Positions 15,765-24,991 are shown, counted from the first letter of the stretch. The stretch is 34,738 nucleotides of DNA from Oceanospirillaceae bacterium (GCA_016845445.1 JAERSU010000081.1:1-34738), one strand, 5' to 3'. Made by a program: numbers and translations. Notes: generated by a model not told the origin, from the sequence alone.

Positions 15765-17405
15765 TTAACCGCGCTGGGCTTTAAAGTAATCAATCAAGCC
15801 ATTGGTAGATGCATCATGGGCATTGGTACTATCACCGTTAATTTCTTCCAAGATACCTTTGGCAAGGGTCTTGCCTAGCTCCACACCCCATTGGTCAAAA
15901 GAACAGATATCCCAAATCACACCCTGGCTAAAGATCTTGTGCTCATACATAGCAATCAAAGCACCCAAGGTACGCGGATCGACACGGTCCAAAAGCAGGG
16001 TATTACTTGGACGATTTCCTTCGTGCACCTTATGGGGTAATAGTTCAGTTATGTCTTTCTCCCCTAGGCCTTGTGCTTGTAGTTGCTCGCGCACATGCCC
16101 TTCACTGATACCATTCATCAAGGCTTCGGTCTGAGCAAAGAAGTTAGCCATCAGATTTTCATGGTGGCCGCGCACTGGCGTAGAGCTTTCCACAGAGCCG
16201 ATAAAATCAGCAGGGACTATGACATTACCCTGATGTAGCAACTGATAGAAAGCATGCTGGCCATCAATGCCTAACTGTCCCCATACCACAGGGGCGGTCT
16301 GGTAGCTTACCCGTTCGCCGGTTTGCACCACATGCTTACCATTGCTTTCCATGTCGGCCTGCTGAATATACGCGGTAAAACTTTTCAGTGGCTGATCATA
16401 GGGCAAGATCACCTGGCTCTGGGCGCCGTGCAGTAAGCTATTCCAGATACCTACTAAGGCCATAATGACAGGCGCATTTTTTTCTATAGCCTGATCCCGG
16501 AAATGGCGGTCCATATCGTGGGCGCCGGTAAGCAACTCTTCAAACTGGGCAAAACCCAAATACAAAGCAATGGGCAAACCGATGGCAGACCAGATGGAAT
16601 AACGGCCACCCACCCAGTCCCACATGGTAAACATGTGGTCGGTATCAATACCAAATTCGGACACTGCCTCAGCGTTGGTTGATACGGCCACAAAGTGGTT
16701 CTTTACCGCTCGCTCGTCAAAGGCCGATGCCATCAGCCAATTACGGGCAGTCTGGGCGTTGGTCATGGTTTCACTAGTGGTGAAGGTCTTAGATGCCACC
16801 ACAAACAATACCTGTTCAGGGTTTAAAGGGCGTAACACTTCCGCTACTTCAACACCATCTACGTTAGATATAAAGTGCACACGTAAGGTATTGCCGGCAT
16901 AGGCACTCAAGGCTTCTGACACCATTTTAGGGCCTAGATTAGAGCCACCTATACCAATGTTCACAACGTCGGTAATACGCTTGCCGGAATAGCCCAGCCA
17001 TTCACCGCTGCGCACCTTATCGACAAACTTACGCATGGTATCTAGCTCGGCATTAATCTGCTCCATGACATTAACATCATCAACAAATACCGGCGTATTG
17101 CTGCGGTTACGCAAAGCCGTGTGCAATACCGCACGATCTTCCGTGCTATTAATCTTGGCACCTCGGTACATGCGCTCCACGGCACCCTGCAGATCCATGT
17201 CCTTAGCAAGACCAAACAAGGCATCCATTACCTCGTCTGTGAGGCAGTTTTTAGAATAGTCAAAAAGAATATTTTGCACGCTCAGTGAATACTTAGCAAA
17301 GCGTTCACTGTCAGCAGCAAACAGGTCACGCAAATGCGTTTGCTGATGCTGTTTGGCTAAGGATTGCAGTCGCTCCCAGTTTTCTGATTGGGTTAACTTC
17401 AACAT
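15765..17405 (-). CDS. pgi: glucose-6-phosphate isomerase
   Basis: A 546-residue cytoplasmic enzyme interconverting glucose-6-phosphate and fructose-6-phosphate, close to the usual 545-550. Visible signatures are 'DVVNIGIGGSNLGP' (sugar-phosphate loop), 'VASKTFTTSETMTNA', 'WDWVGGRYSIWSAIGLP', 'GQHAFYQLLHQG', and near the C terminus 'SFDQWGVELGK'. The N terminus 'ALRNRSNTP' also fits. The ATG at 17405 lies 9 bp after the glk stop, so it is the third gene of the edd-glk-pgi operon. Placing pgi here links isomerisation to the Entner-Doudoroff route, for example to recycle fructose-6-phosphate or feed fructose into it. Confidence 0.96.
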   Translation of the reverse strand: MLKLTQSENWERLQSLAKQHQQTHLRDLFAADSERFAKYSLSVQNILFDYSKNCLTDEVMDALFGLAKDMDLQGAVERMYRGAKINSTEDRAVLHTALRNRSNTPVFVDDVNVMEQINAELDTMRKFVDKVRSGEWLGYSGKRITDVVNIGIGGSNLGPKMVSEALSAYAGNTLRVHFISNVDGVEVAEVLRPLNPEQVLFVVASKTFTTSETMTNAQTARNWLMASAFDERAVKNHFVAVSTNAEAVSEFGIDTDHMFTMWDWVGGRYSIWSAIGLPIALYLGFAQFEELLTGAHDMDRHFRDQAIEKNAPVIMALVGIWNSLLHGAQSQVILPYDQPLKSFTAYIQQADMESNGKHVVQTGERVSYQTAPVVWGQLGIDGQHAFYQLLHQGNVIVPADFIGSVESSTPVRGHHENLMANFFAQTEALMNGISEGHVREQLQAQGLGEKDITELLPHKVHEGNRPSNTLLLDRVDPRTLGALIAMYEHKIFSQGVIWDICSFDQWGVELGKTLAKGILEEINGDSTNAHDASTNGLIDYFKAQRG

Positions 17406-17414
17406 GATAATTTC

Positions 17415-18371
17415 CTATTGTTGTTGCGCGGCCAAGGCAATGGCTGCGCCTTTTAACCCAAGATCCGGGTCCAAACTCAAGATAACGGGCACGTCTTCCA
17501 AATAGCTACGAAAACGTTCGCGACGGGCAAAACGGGCGACAAAATCACTCTTATCAAGTTGCTCTTGCAGCTTAGGTAAAATACCACCTACCAAATACAC
17601 ACCACTGGTGGCGCCCATCACCAGGGCGGCACTTGCCACGGCCTGCCCCAAGATGGCAAAAAACATAGTCATTGCCTGCTGCGCCAAGGCACCACCTTGC
17701 TCGGCAGCTTCTGCTATCTTATCGGCTTGGTGGTAGCGCACCTCTGCCCCGGCCAATTCCGCCAGCGCTTGATACAAAACCGGGATACCACTGCCCGAGG
17801 CCACACGCTCTACGGACACATGTTCATACTGCTTGAGCAAATGGCTCAGAACGGCAATTTCCTGCGCATTGCTGGGCGCAAAACTGGCGTGCCCACCTTC
17901 ACCGGTCACCACCACCCAACGGCCGTCAGCAACCACTAAACCAGCAACCCCAAGCCCACTACCTGGACCAATTACTAGGCGATTGCCACCTAATTTAACG
18001 GTACCGGATTTAATGATTTTTTGTTGTTTAGGGTCTAGCTGAGTTACCCCCCAAGCCTGCACCGCGAAATCATTCAACCATAAAGCTTCACAACCTAGCA
18101 CAGCTTCAACCGCCCGCTTATTCACCAGCCAGTGATTATTTGCCAGGTTAAATTCGGCTTCATGCACAGGTCCGGCAATGGCTAAACAGGCGGCAGATAT
18201 ACTAGGTTTACCCACCATGGCCAAATAAGCTTGTACGGCCTCCGTCATATCGGCATGATCTTTGGCAGGCAATGTACGCTGCTTTTGCAACACACCCGAC
18301 TGCAAATCATCTAGCAGGGCAAAGCGCGCGTTGGTGGCGCCTATGTCAGCAATTAGATACTGTTTGCTCAT
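17415..18371 (-). CDS. glk: glucokinase
   Basis: 318 residues from the ATG at 18371; a GTG 15 nt upstream is an alternative start. It phosphorylates glucose with ATP in the cytoplasm. It is of the E. coli Glk type: 'LIADIGATNARFAL' (ATP-phosphate loop) at the N terminus, 'IGPGSGLGVAGLV' and 'VTGEGGHASFAP' (glucose and catalytic loop), and 'GVYLVGGILPK' near the end. It is not a ROK kinase because the Cys-rich zinc motif is missing. It lies 20 bp after edd and 9 bp before pgi on the same strand. A cytosolic glucokinase next to edd fits a cell that takes up free glucose rather than using a PTS route. Confidence 0.94.
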   Translation of the reverse strand: MSKQYLIADIGATNARFALLDDLQSGVLQKQRTLPAKDHADMTEAVQAYLAMVGKPSISAACLAIAGPVHEAEFNLANNHWLVNKRAVEAVLGCEALWLNDFAVQAWGVTQLDPKQQKIIKSGTVKLGGNRLVIGPGSGLGVAGLVVADGRWVVVTGEGGHASFAPSNAQEIAVLSHLLKQYEHVSVERVASGSGIPVLYQALAELAGAEVRYHQADKIAEAAEQGGALAQQAMTMFFAILGQAVASAALVMGATSGVYLVGGILPKLQEQLDKSDFVARFARRERFRSYLEDVPVILSLDPDLGLKGAAIALAAQQQ

Positions 18372-18391
18372 GATGCTTAAATCCACATAAA

Positions 18392-20197
18392 TTAACCAGC
18401 AATGCTGGCGCCCAGCTCTGCATGACTAACATTATTGCGCAAATTACCGAACAATTCGCGTCCCATGCCATACTGGGCTTTTGCCTGGCTAAGTGGTGCT
18501 ATTTCACGCTCAGCCAATGCCGCTTCAGACACTAACAAGGATAACTCACTGGTGTGGCAGTTTAAGCGCAACAAATCGCCATCACGCACTTTACCAATCA
18601 CACCACCATCCATGGCCTCTGGATATAAATGAATCGCCGCGGGCACCTTACCAGAAGCGCCAGACATGCGGCCGTCCGTCACCAAGGCAACCTGATAACC
18701 CTGATCCTGTAAAGAGCCAAGGAAAGGCGTTAGCTTGTGTAGTTCTGGCATACCACAGGCTTGCGGCCCCTGATAACGCACCACAGCAATAAAGTCCTTA
18801 TTCAGCTCACCTGCTTCAAAGGCGGTTTTTATCTGGTCTTGATCGTCAAATACCATAGCAGGTGCTTCGACGACCCAGTGCTTTTCGTCGACCGCGGAAA
18901 CCTTAACCACACCGCGGCCCATATTACCTGCAACACAGACAAGGCCACCCGTCGTGGTAAACGGCTGCGCGGCACTGCGCAAAACGTCAGTATTAGCAGA
19001 TTCCATGGGTGCAGCTTGCCAAACCAGCTCACCATCCACTAACTTAGGTTCCTGACAGAACTTTTGTAGACCTTCGCCCAAGATGGTGGTGACATCGCCA
19101 TGCAAATACCCTTCAGCCAACAAGGTGCGTACGAGATAGGGCACGCCACCGGCAGCATGGAAGACATTAATATCATCAGCACCATTAGGGTAAACACGGG
19201 TAATACCCGGCACAACTTCAGACAATTGCGCAAAATCGTCCCAATTAATAATGATACCCGCAGCACGCGCCATAGCGATGAGGTGCATGGTGTGATTGGT
19301 CGACCCCCCTGTGGCCAGTAAAGTAACAATGGCATTCACCATAGTTTTCACCGACACAATGTCTGCCAAGGTGATTTTATTTCCAGCGGCCGTATTACGT
19401 ACCGCCTGACGGGCTGCTTCCTGTGTCAAGGCATCGCGCAATGGGGTATTGGGTGGCACAAAAGAACTACCAGGCAAATGCAACCCCATTACCTCCATCA
19501 ACACTTGGTTACTGTTGGCGGTACCATAGAAGGTACAGGTACCCGCGCTATGATAAGAATCTGACTCACACTTTAACAGCTCATCACGACCTACCTTGCC
19601 TTCTGCATAGAGCTGACGAATGCGCGCTTTGTCTTTATTCGGCAGGCCAGAAGGCATGGGACCTGCTGGCACAAATACCGTAGGTAACTGACCAAAGCTC
19701 AATGCACCTATCAGCAGTCCCGGGACAATCTTGTCACACACGCCCAAATACAAGGCCGCATCAAACATATTATGAGACAGACCAATGGCAGTGGACATGG
19801 CAATCACATCACGACTAAAGAGGCTCAATTCCATACCTGGCTGACCCTGGGTAACACCATCACACATGGCAGGCACACCGCCAGCGAACTGCGCCACACC
19901 ACCCATTTCGCTAACCGTATCCTTAATCAGTTGCGGGTAGCTGGCATAAGGTTGATGAGCCGACAACATATCATTATAAGCGGAGACAATGGCCACATCG
20001 GCCTGATCCATCATCACCAAACGATCTTTGTCTTGCTGCGGGCAGGCGGCAAAACCATGGGCCAAATTACCGCAGGACAGCTGACTACGAGCCACCTTAT
20101 TGCTGGCGGCCTCTGCCATGCGCTGCAAATACAGCTGACGACTATCCTGACTGCGCGCTTCGATAGCTGCCGTTACTTGAGCAACAACTTTGTTCAT
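18392..20197 (-). CDS. edd: 6-phosphogluconate dehydratase
   Basis: A 601-residue iron-sulfur enzyme of the IlvD/Edd family that converts 6-phosphogluconate to 2-keto-3-deoxy-6-phosphogluconate, the dedicated step of the Entner-Doudoroff pathway. Marks are '[13 protein letters not shown]', '[14 protein letters not shown]', '[15 protein letters not shown]', '[12 protein letters not shown]' and '[20 protein letters not shown]', including Cys residues expected to hold the [4Fe-4S] cluster. The length is the same as in other bacteria (about 600). It is the first gene of the edd-glk-pgi operon, divergent from gap. The partner aldolase gene eda and the zwf-pgl genes are not in the window. Confidence 0.96.
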   Translation of the reverse strand: MNKVVAQVTAAIEARSQDSRQLYLQRMAEAASNKVARSQLSCGNLAHGFAACPQQDKDRLVMMDQADVAIVSAYNDMLSAHQPYASYPQLIKDTVSEMGGVAQFAGGVPAMCDGVTQGQPGMELSLFSRDVIAMSTAIGLSHNMFDAALYLGVCDKIVPGLLIGALSFGQLPTVFVPAGPMPSGLPNKDKARIRQLYAEGKVGRDELLKCESDSYHSAGTCTFYGTANSNQVLMEVMGLHLPGSSFVPPNTPLRDALTQEAARQAVRNTAAGNKITLADIVSVKTMVNAIVTLLATGGSTNHTMHLIAMARAAGIIINWDDFAQLSEVVPGITRVYPNGADDINVFHAAGGVPYLVRTLLAEGYLHGDVTTILGEGLQKFCQEPKLVDGELVWQAAPMESANTDVLRSAAQPFTTTGGLVCVAGNMGRGVVKVSAVDEKHWVVEAPAMVFDDQDQIKTAFEAGELNKDFIAVVRYQGPQACGMPELHKLTPFLGSLQDQGYQVALVTDGRMSGASGKVPAAIHLYPEAMDGGVIGKVRDGDLLRLNCHTSELSLLVSEAALAEREIAPLSQAKAQYGMGRELFGNLRNNVSHAELGASIAG

Positions 20198-20303
20198 AAA
20201 TTAACCTTGCTAGTGCATTTACGTTGCATTCTTACATAAATTTCGTAATTTTTAAAACATTTTCCATTATAAAGTCGCTAAAACTTGAATTATTTTTACA
20301 ATA

Positions 20304-20318
20304 TGTAGTAATATTACG
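20304..20318. promoter_or_regulatory. HexR-like operator in the edd / gap control region
   Basis: TGTAGTAATATTACG agrees with the HexR motif as I remember it (TGTAAT-N3-ATTACA) at 13 of 15 positions. It overlaps TAATAT (20309-20314), a plausible -10 element for gap with TTGAAT (20285-20290) at 18-bp spacing. HexR represses edd, gap, pyk and related genes in many gammaproteobacteria and is released by KDPG. Regulation of both operons from this site is inferred. Confidence 0.5.
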
Positions 20319-20357
20319 TAAATTTACCAATATTAACAACTAACGCAGGACTAGCTC

Positions 20358-21398
20358 ATGACCATTCGCATCGCTATTAACGGTTTTGGCCGTATCGGCC
20401 GCAACGTATTCCGCGCCCTTTATGAAGGCAACTACCGCGACCAACTGCAAGTGGTTGCTATTAATGATCTTGGTGATACACGTACCAACGCGCATCTGCT
20501 TAAGTATGACACTGTACACGGCCACTTCAATGCCGACGTTAACCACCATGACAGCCAATTGCTGGTTAATGGTGATAAAATCAGTCTATCTCAGGTACGC
20601 AACCCTGCTGAGCTACCTTGGGGTGACCTGAATGTAGATGTAGTTTACGAATGCACTGGCCTATTTACCAGCCGTGAAACGGCCCAAGGGCACCTTGATG
20701 CAGGCGCTAAAAAAGTCATCGTATCGGCCCCAGGCAAAGACCTGGACGCCACCATTGTTTTTGGTGTCAACCACACAAGCCTTACGGGTGAAGAAAGCAT
20801 CATTTCCAACGCGTCTTGCACCACCAACTGCTTGTCCCCAATTGCCAAGGCCCTCAACGACGCCATTGGTATCGAGCAAGGCCAGATGACCACTATTCAT
20901 GCCTATACCAATGACCAGAACCTGTCTGACGTATACCACTCTGACCTATACCGTGCCCGTTCTGCCACCATGTCCATGATACCTACCAAAACGGGCGCTG
21001 CTGCTGCTGTTGGCTTGGTATTGCCAGAACTGGCTGGCAAGCTTGACGGCATGGCAGTACGCGTACCCACCATTAATGTATCCTTGGTAGATCTGACTTT
21101 TGTTGCCTCTCGTGACACTAGCGCCGAAGAAGTGAATAAAACCATCCAACAGGCCATTGCTGCTGACCCTGCTCTAGCGAGCGTATTGTCCTATGTTGAT
21201 GATCCCCTTGTATCAGTGGATTTCAATCACAGCAGTTATTCTTCCTGTTTTGATGCCAACCATACCAAGGTAGATGGCCGCATGGTGAAGGTCATGGCCT
21301 GGTATGACAACGAATGGGGCTTCTCAAATCGCATGCTCGATACCACCTTGGCACTCATGCAGGCAAATAATGTTTCTAATAACGCCGAGGCCGCCTAA
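20358..21398 (+). CDS. gap: glyceraldehyde-3-phosphate dehydrogenase (NAD-type)
   Basis: A 346-residue cytoplasmic enzyme oxidising glyceraldehyde-3-phosphate to 1,3-bisphosphoglycerate. The Rossmann start is '[14 protein letters not shown]'; an Asp in 'AINDLGD' (about residue 37) indicates NAD preference. The catalytic Cys154 lies in 'SNASCTTNC' and the base His181 in '[10 protein letters not shown]'. '[12 protein letters not shown]' closes the family pattern. The ATG at 20358 has AGGA about 10 nt upstream. It is divergent from edd across 160 bp, as in Pseudomonas, where a gap gene faces edd-glk, and is followed by pyk on the same strand with a 65-bp gap. Erythrose-4-phosphate dehydrogenase is a less likely alternative given this context. 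Confidence 0.95.
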   Translation: MTIRIAINGFGRIGRNVFRALYEGNYRDQLQVVAINDLGDTRTNAHLLKYDTVHGHFNADVNHHDSQLLVNGDKISLSQVRNPAELPWGDLNVDVVYECTGLFTSRETAQGHLDAGAKKVIVSAPGKDLDATIVFGVNHTSLTGEESIISNASCTTNCLSPIAKALNDAIGIEQGQMTTIHAYTNDQNLSDVYHSDLYRARSATMSMIPTKTGAAAAVGLVLPELAGKLDGMAVRVPTINVSLVDLTFVASRDTSAEEVNKTIQQAIAADPALASVLSYVDDPLVSVDFNHSSYSSCFDANHTKVDGRMVKVMAWYDNEWGFSNRMLDTTLALMQANNVSNNAEAA

Positions 21399-21463
21399 CT
21401 GTCGCCAAATTGCAATAGTTATCAGGTAAAATAAGCTGGCACTCGCAACTTGAAAGGAAAATC

Positions 21464-22912
21464 ATGCAACTTCGTCGTACCAAAATCGTCGCAACCTTAG
21501 GTCCCGCCACTAGTTCCATTGAAGCCCTACGCGATATCATTCGCGCCGGCACCGATGTGGTACGCCTAAACTTCTCTCACGGTAGTCCTGAAGACCACCG
21601 CCAACGCGCCGAAAACGTACTCATGGCCGCCAAATTGGAAGATCGTCATGTGGCCTTGTTGGCAGATCTGCAAGGGCCAAAAATCCGCGTTGCCCGCTTT
21701 ACCAACAACAAGGTACACCTGAATGTTGGACAAGAATTTATTCTTGACCCTAGCATGGACCGCGAAGCTGGTAACGAACAAGCCGTGGGACTTGATTTTC
21801 CAACCCTTGGCAAAGACCTGAATGCCGGCGACGTACTGCTGTTAGATGATGGCCGCATTATTCTGGAAGTTACCAAGGTAGAAGACATTAAGGTATTCAC
21901 CAGAGTTAAGGTGGGTGGCGCCCTATCCAACAACAAGGGCATTAACTTACAGGGTGGGGGCTTATCTGCCGCCGCACTAACCGACAAAGACCGCGCTGAT
22001 CTCAAGGTAGCAGCCGATATTGGTGTTGATTACATCGCCATTTCTTTTGTGCGCAATGCCGCCGATATGCATGAAGCTCGCGCCCTATTAAACGCCGCCA
22101 ATAGTTCAGCCAGCCTGGTGGCCAAGATTGAACGCGCCGAAGCCATTGAAGCAGCAACACTGGACGGCATTATTAGTGCTAGCGAAGCGGTGATGGTGGC
22201 CCGTGGTGACTTGGCCGTCGAAATTGGCGATGCCGCCCTAGTCGGCGTACAGAAGGACATCATTAAGCGTGCCCGTCAGCTGAACCGTGTGGTCATTACC
22301 GCTACCCAGATGATGGAGTCCATGATCGAAAGCCCCATGCCTACTCGAGCGGAAGTTTCCGATGTCGCCAATGCCGTACTTGATGGCACCGATGCCGTTA
22401 TGCTGTCTGCCGAAACGGCCGTAGGTGATTACCCAGCCATTACCGTGGAAGCCATGGCACGGGTTTGTTTAGGCGCCGAAAGCCACCCGTCTATCTTGCG
22501 TTCTTCCCACCGTCTTGATCGCGAAATTGATGCCACCGATGAAAGTATTGCCATGGGTGCCATGTACATTGCTAACCACCTGCAAGGGGTAAAGGCAATT
22601 ATCAGCATGACCCTCACTGGCGCCACACCATTATTAATGTCTCGCCTAAGCTCGGGTATTCCGATCTTTGCCTTTACGCCACTGGAATCCAGTCAGCGTA
22701 AGGTGTGCCTATATCGTGGTGTTATTACTCACGCTTTTGATTCAGAGCACATCGAAAATGCACAAATCAACCAGATCGCCATTGACCAGTTAAAAGCAAC
22801 GGGTGTTATATCAGATGGTGACCTAGTGATTCTCACCAAAGGTGACTACACCAAGGCCCACGGTGGCACCAACACCTTGAAGGTGGTACGCGTAGGCAAC
22901 GAGGTCCGCTAA
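21464..22912 (+). CDS. pyk: pyruvate kinase, PykA-type
   Basis: 482 residues, the usual size. It transfers phosphate from phosphoenolpyruvate to ADP. Marks are 'RRTKIVATLGPAT' at the N terminus, 'VVRLNFSHG' (ATP/PEP residues), 'ADLQGPKIRV', the active-site helix 'ARGDLAVEIGDAALVGVQK', 'ITATQMMESMI' and 'ANAVLDGTDAVMLSAETA'. The sequence is closer to E. coli PykA (AMP/sugar-phosphate-activated type II) than to PykF, judged from 'VEIGDAALVG'. The gene is 65 bp after gap, with an AAAGGAAA ribosome region, so it is probably co-transcribed, although the gap could hold an internal promoter. It completes the pyruvate-forming end of the sugar route encoded around it. Confidence 0.95.
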   Translation: MQLRRTKIVATLGPATSSIEALRDIIRAGTDVVRLNFSHGSPEDHRQRAENVLMAAKLEDRHVALLADLQGPKIRVARFTNNKVHLNVGQEFILDPSMDREAGNEQAVGLDFPTLGKDLNAGDVLLLDDGRIILEVTKVEDIKVFTRVKVGGALSNNKGINLQGGGLSAAALTDKDRADLKVAADIGVDYIAISFVRNAADMHEARALLNAANSSASLVAKIERAEAIEAATLDGIISASEAVMVARGDLAVEIGDAALVGVQKDIIKRARQLNRVVITATQMMESMIESPMPTRAEVSDVANAVLDGTDAVMLSAETAVGDYPAITVEAMARVCLGAESHPSILRSSHRLDREIDATDESIAMGAMYIANHLQGVKAIISMTLTGATPLLMSRLSSGIPIFAFTPLESSQRKVCLYRGVITHAFDSEHIENAQINQIAIDQLKATGVISDGDLVILTKGDYTKAHGGTNTLKVVRVGNEVR

Positions 22913-22943
22913 ACAGACCGAGTGCTTGAGACCAGGTAACGAA

Positions 22944-22976
22944 TTGCCCTATGATGGTTATATCAACATAGGGCAA
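22944..22976 (+). promoter_or_regulatory. stem-loop just upstream of the SDR start codon
   Basis: TTGCCCTATG (22944-22953) pairs perfectly with CATAGGGCAA (22967-22976), with a 13-nt loop. The 3' arm contains AGGG, the best ribosome-binding candidate for the ATG at 22981. In RNA the stem could hide it; in DNA it could be an operator. There is no T-run, so it is not a pyk terminator of the usual kind. Confidence 0.5.
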
Positions 22977-22980
22977 AATT

Positions 22981-23730
22981 ATGCATAGCAAAATCATACT
23001 GGTCACCGGTGCCAGCCGTGGTATTGGCGCCACTACCGCGACACAACTAGCAAAACGTGGCTACGCGGTGGTGATTAACTATCGCCAGCAACAAGACCAA
23101 GCTGAAGCTGTCGCCCAAAGCATTGCCGTTAACCAAGGTACAGTCTGGACTTATCAAGCCGATGTGAGCGATGAACAAGAAGTGGCAAGGTTGTTTGAGT
23201 TTATTGACAGCTTACCGGGTCAGCTAGTGGGTCTGGTGAATAATGCTGGCCGCCTGCAAAGGCAACAAAAACTACTCCATATGACTCATAAGCGGGTCAT
23301 CAATACCCTACAAGAAAACCTCATGAGTCAGTTTTACTGCTGTCGGGCAGCCATCAAACGCATGGCTACCGATCTCGGTGGCCAGGGTGGCAGCATCGTC
23401 AATGTGTCATCCGTTGCCGCACGCTTGGGCGCGCCTAATGAATATATCGATTACGCCATGAGCAAAGGCGCCATTGACACCCTGACCAAGGGTTTGGCCG
23501 TGGAAGTAGCACCACAGGGCATCCGGGTTAATGGCGTACGACCGGGCTTTATCGATACCCAAATGCACGCCGATGGTGGTGAGCCAGACCGCTTAACAAG
23601 AGTCACACCCAATCTGCCAATTCCGCGCGGCGGTACCTGTGAAGAAGTGGCCAATGCCATCTGCTGGCTAATTTCCGAGCAGTCCAGCTATACTACGGGT
23701 AACTTCATTGAAGTCGCTGGCGGACGCTAG
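22981..23730 (+). CDS. short-chain dehydrogenase/reductase (SDR), YgfF-like
   Basis: 249 residues, a classical SDR. It has the NAD(P) loop 'TGASRGIG' at 9-16, 'INYRQQ' after the second strand (Arg suggests NADP), 'VNNAG' at about 86-90, and catalytic Ser (143/144), Tyr158 and Lys162 in 'YAMSK'. 'GIRVNGVRPGFIDTQMHADGG' is the C-terminal substrate region. It resembles glucose-1-dehydrogenase-like or YgfF oxidoreductases; the substrate is unknown. It is 9 bp upstream of the DnaJ-PilZ gene on the same strand, so the two are probably co-transcribed. Its start is preceded by a perfect 10-bp stem-loop. Confidence 0.9.
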   Translation: MHSKIILVTGASRGIGATTATQLAKRGYAVVINYRQQQDQAEAVAQSIAVNQGTVWTYQADVSDEQEVARLFEFIDSLPGQLVGLVNNAGRLQRQQKLLHMTHKRVINTLQENLMSQFYCCRAAIKRMATDLGGQGGSIVNVSSVAARLGAPNEYIDYAMSKGAIDTLTKGLAVEVAPQGIRVNGVRPGFIDTQMHADGGEPDRLTRVTPNLPIPRGGTCEEVANAICWLISEQSSYTTGNFIEVAGGR

Positions 23731-23739
23731 CTAAACAAG

Positions 23740-24378
23740 ATGAAAAATCGTCGCAACTATTACCGTATTTTGCACGTGCAACCCGATGCGCCAGTCGAAT
23801 TAATCAAGGCTAGTTATCGCACTCTGATGCACAAGATGAAGCACCACCCCGACCTGGGTGGTGATCACGACACCGCGGTGTTGATCAATGCCGCCTACGA
23901 CACCCTAACCGATGGCAAAAAACGGCAAGCCTACGATGCACAACTATTAGCCGAACGCACTCAGCATAAGGCCAGCACCCATTTTGACAACACCCACAAG
24001 GGCAGGGCGCAGGCGCAAACCAAAACAGCCAGCAACCCGCAAGAACCACCAAAGGACGAGCGCTTTGATCCAGATTGCGCTCCTGAAAAAAGGGCCGTAC
24101 CTAGAGTAAAACTTGGCGACCTGGTGGAATACTACTTTGCAGAACAGCCCAACATCAAGCACCAGGGCACCATCATCGATTTATCGCCATCGGGCCTGCA
24201 GATTCAAGTAGCTAACCCAGTGCCTATCAACGGTAAAATTCATTTGCGCTCAAAACAACTCACAGCCAAAGCCTTGATCAGCTACTGCAAACCCTTTGGC
24301 CGCAGTCGCTGGCGCTTTGGCTGCATATTATTGGAAACCAAATACCAGCAACGCCAGAGTGGTTTCTACCGAGGTTAA
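23740..24378 (+). CDS. DnaJ-PilZ fusion protein (J domain plus c-di-GMP-binding domain)
   Basis: 212 residues with two recognisable domains. An N-terminal J domain spans about 5-68, with 'NYYRILHVQPDAP', the diagnostic His36-Pro37-Asp38 and 'INAAYDTLTDGKKRQAYDAQL'. A hydrophilic linker (about 72-112) follows. A C-terminal PilZ domain (about 117-200) carries the c-di-GMP motifs Arg118-x-x-x-Arg122 ('RAVPR') and 'DLSPSG' at 147-152. Both motif sets are intact. No membrane segment, zinc-finger or C-terminal DnaJ domain is present. By family knowledge the J domain stimulates an Hsp70 and PilZ binds cyclic-di-GMP; a chaperone adaptor controlled by c-di-GMP is inference. It is probably co-transcribed with the SDR gene and convergent with cytochrome b561. 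Confidence 0.88.
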   Translation: MKNRRNYYRILHVQPDAPVELIKASYRTLMHKMKHHPDLGGDHDTAVLINAAYDTLTDGKKRQAYDAQLLAERTQHKASTHFDNTHKGRAQAQTKTASNPQEPPKDERFDPDCAPEKRAVPRVKLGDLVEYYFAEQPNIKHQGTIIDLSPSGLQIQVANPVPINGKIHLRSKQLTAKALISYCKPFGRSRWRFGCILLETKYQQRQSGFYRG

Positions 24379-24386
24379 GGCTGCAG

Positions 24387-24929
24387 TTATCTACCATCAG
24401 CACGTGGTTTAAACATGGTGCCTAAGACACCATCTTTATCAATAACGGCATGCTTAACAGCACCTAAAACGTGCAGCAATACGAGGGGAATCCACATATG
24501 CACAAACAATTCATGCAACCCTTCAAGGGTTTCCTTTAGGGCTTCATCGGCGCCAATTAACGCCGGCAGCGTGACACCGGCTATGGTGATATCACGCCCT
24601 GCTGCCCACACCTGCATAGGGCCCGTAAGCACGGCACCCGCAATGGCGACTAGCAGACCAACTTTTACCAATTTAGCCAATACATCTAGTAGTTTATGCT
24701 GGGCTGGCAAGGCAGCAGGCCCACGGGCAAATCGCCAAACAACCCGAGCTAACAAGGGCAGGCCCAACACCACTCCCCAAAATATATGCTCACCCATCAA
24801 CTCCTGACGCACAGCACGGCTGGCGTCTTCCATGGACTCGCCGGTGAGAAATACATAAATCAACGCCGCTGCACCTGCCCAGTGCAGTATGATTGAAATG
24901 AGGCTATAGCCTTGTAGTTGGTCTTTCAT
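24387..24929 (-). CDS. cytochrome b561-family membrane protein
   Basis: 180 residues with four predicted membrane helices (about 8-28, 45-63, 88-108, 140-160). Candidate heme ligands are His16 ('LHWAGA'), His47 ('GEHIFWG'), and His residues in the last helix region ('ELFVHMWIPLVLLHVLGAVKHA'). The C terminus 'DKDGVLGTMF' is typical of bacterial CybB-type b561. Such proteins carry electrons across the inner membrane, often between quinol and superoxide or periplasmic partners. It lies downstream of the Spy/CpxP-like gene on the same strand, but a strong terminator separates them, so it probably has its own promoter. The redox partner is unknown. Confidence 0.88.
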   Translation of the reverse strand: MKDQLQGYSLISIILHWAGAAALIYVFLTGESMEDASRAVRQELMGEHIFWGVVLGLPLLARVVWRFARGPAALPAQHKLLDVLAKLVKVGLLVAIAGAVLTGPMQVWAAGRDITIAGVTLPALIGADEALKETLEGLHELFVHMWIPLVLLHVLGAVKHAVIDKDGVLGTMFKPRADGR

Positions 24930-24962
24930 AGTCGCCCTCGTGATTTTTGCTAGTAAAATGAC

Positions 24963-24991
24963 AAAAACCCCGCGCTGTTGCCAGCGCAGGG
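24963..24991 (-). terminator. intrinsic terminator of the Spy/CpxP-like gene
   Basis: On the minus strand CCCTGCGCTG (24982-24991) pairs with CAGCGCGGGG (24968-24977), one G-U pair, closed by a GCAA (GNRA) tetraloop and followed by five T residues. It starts about 20 bp after the Spy-like stop and separates it from the cytochrome b561 gene. Confidence 0.85.

Noticed and set aside
21399-21463. Separate promoter for pyk
   Set aside because: A TTGCAA...TAAGCT pair at 16-bp spacing is visible but matches consensus poorly, and no HexR-like site was found there.
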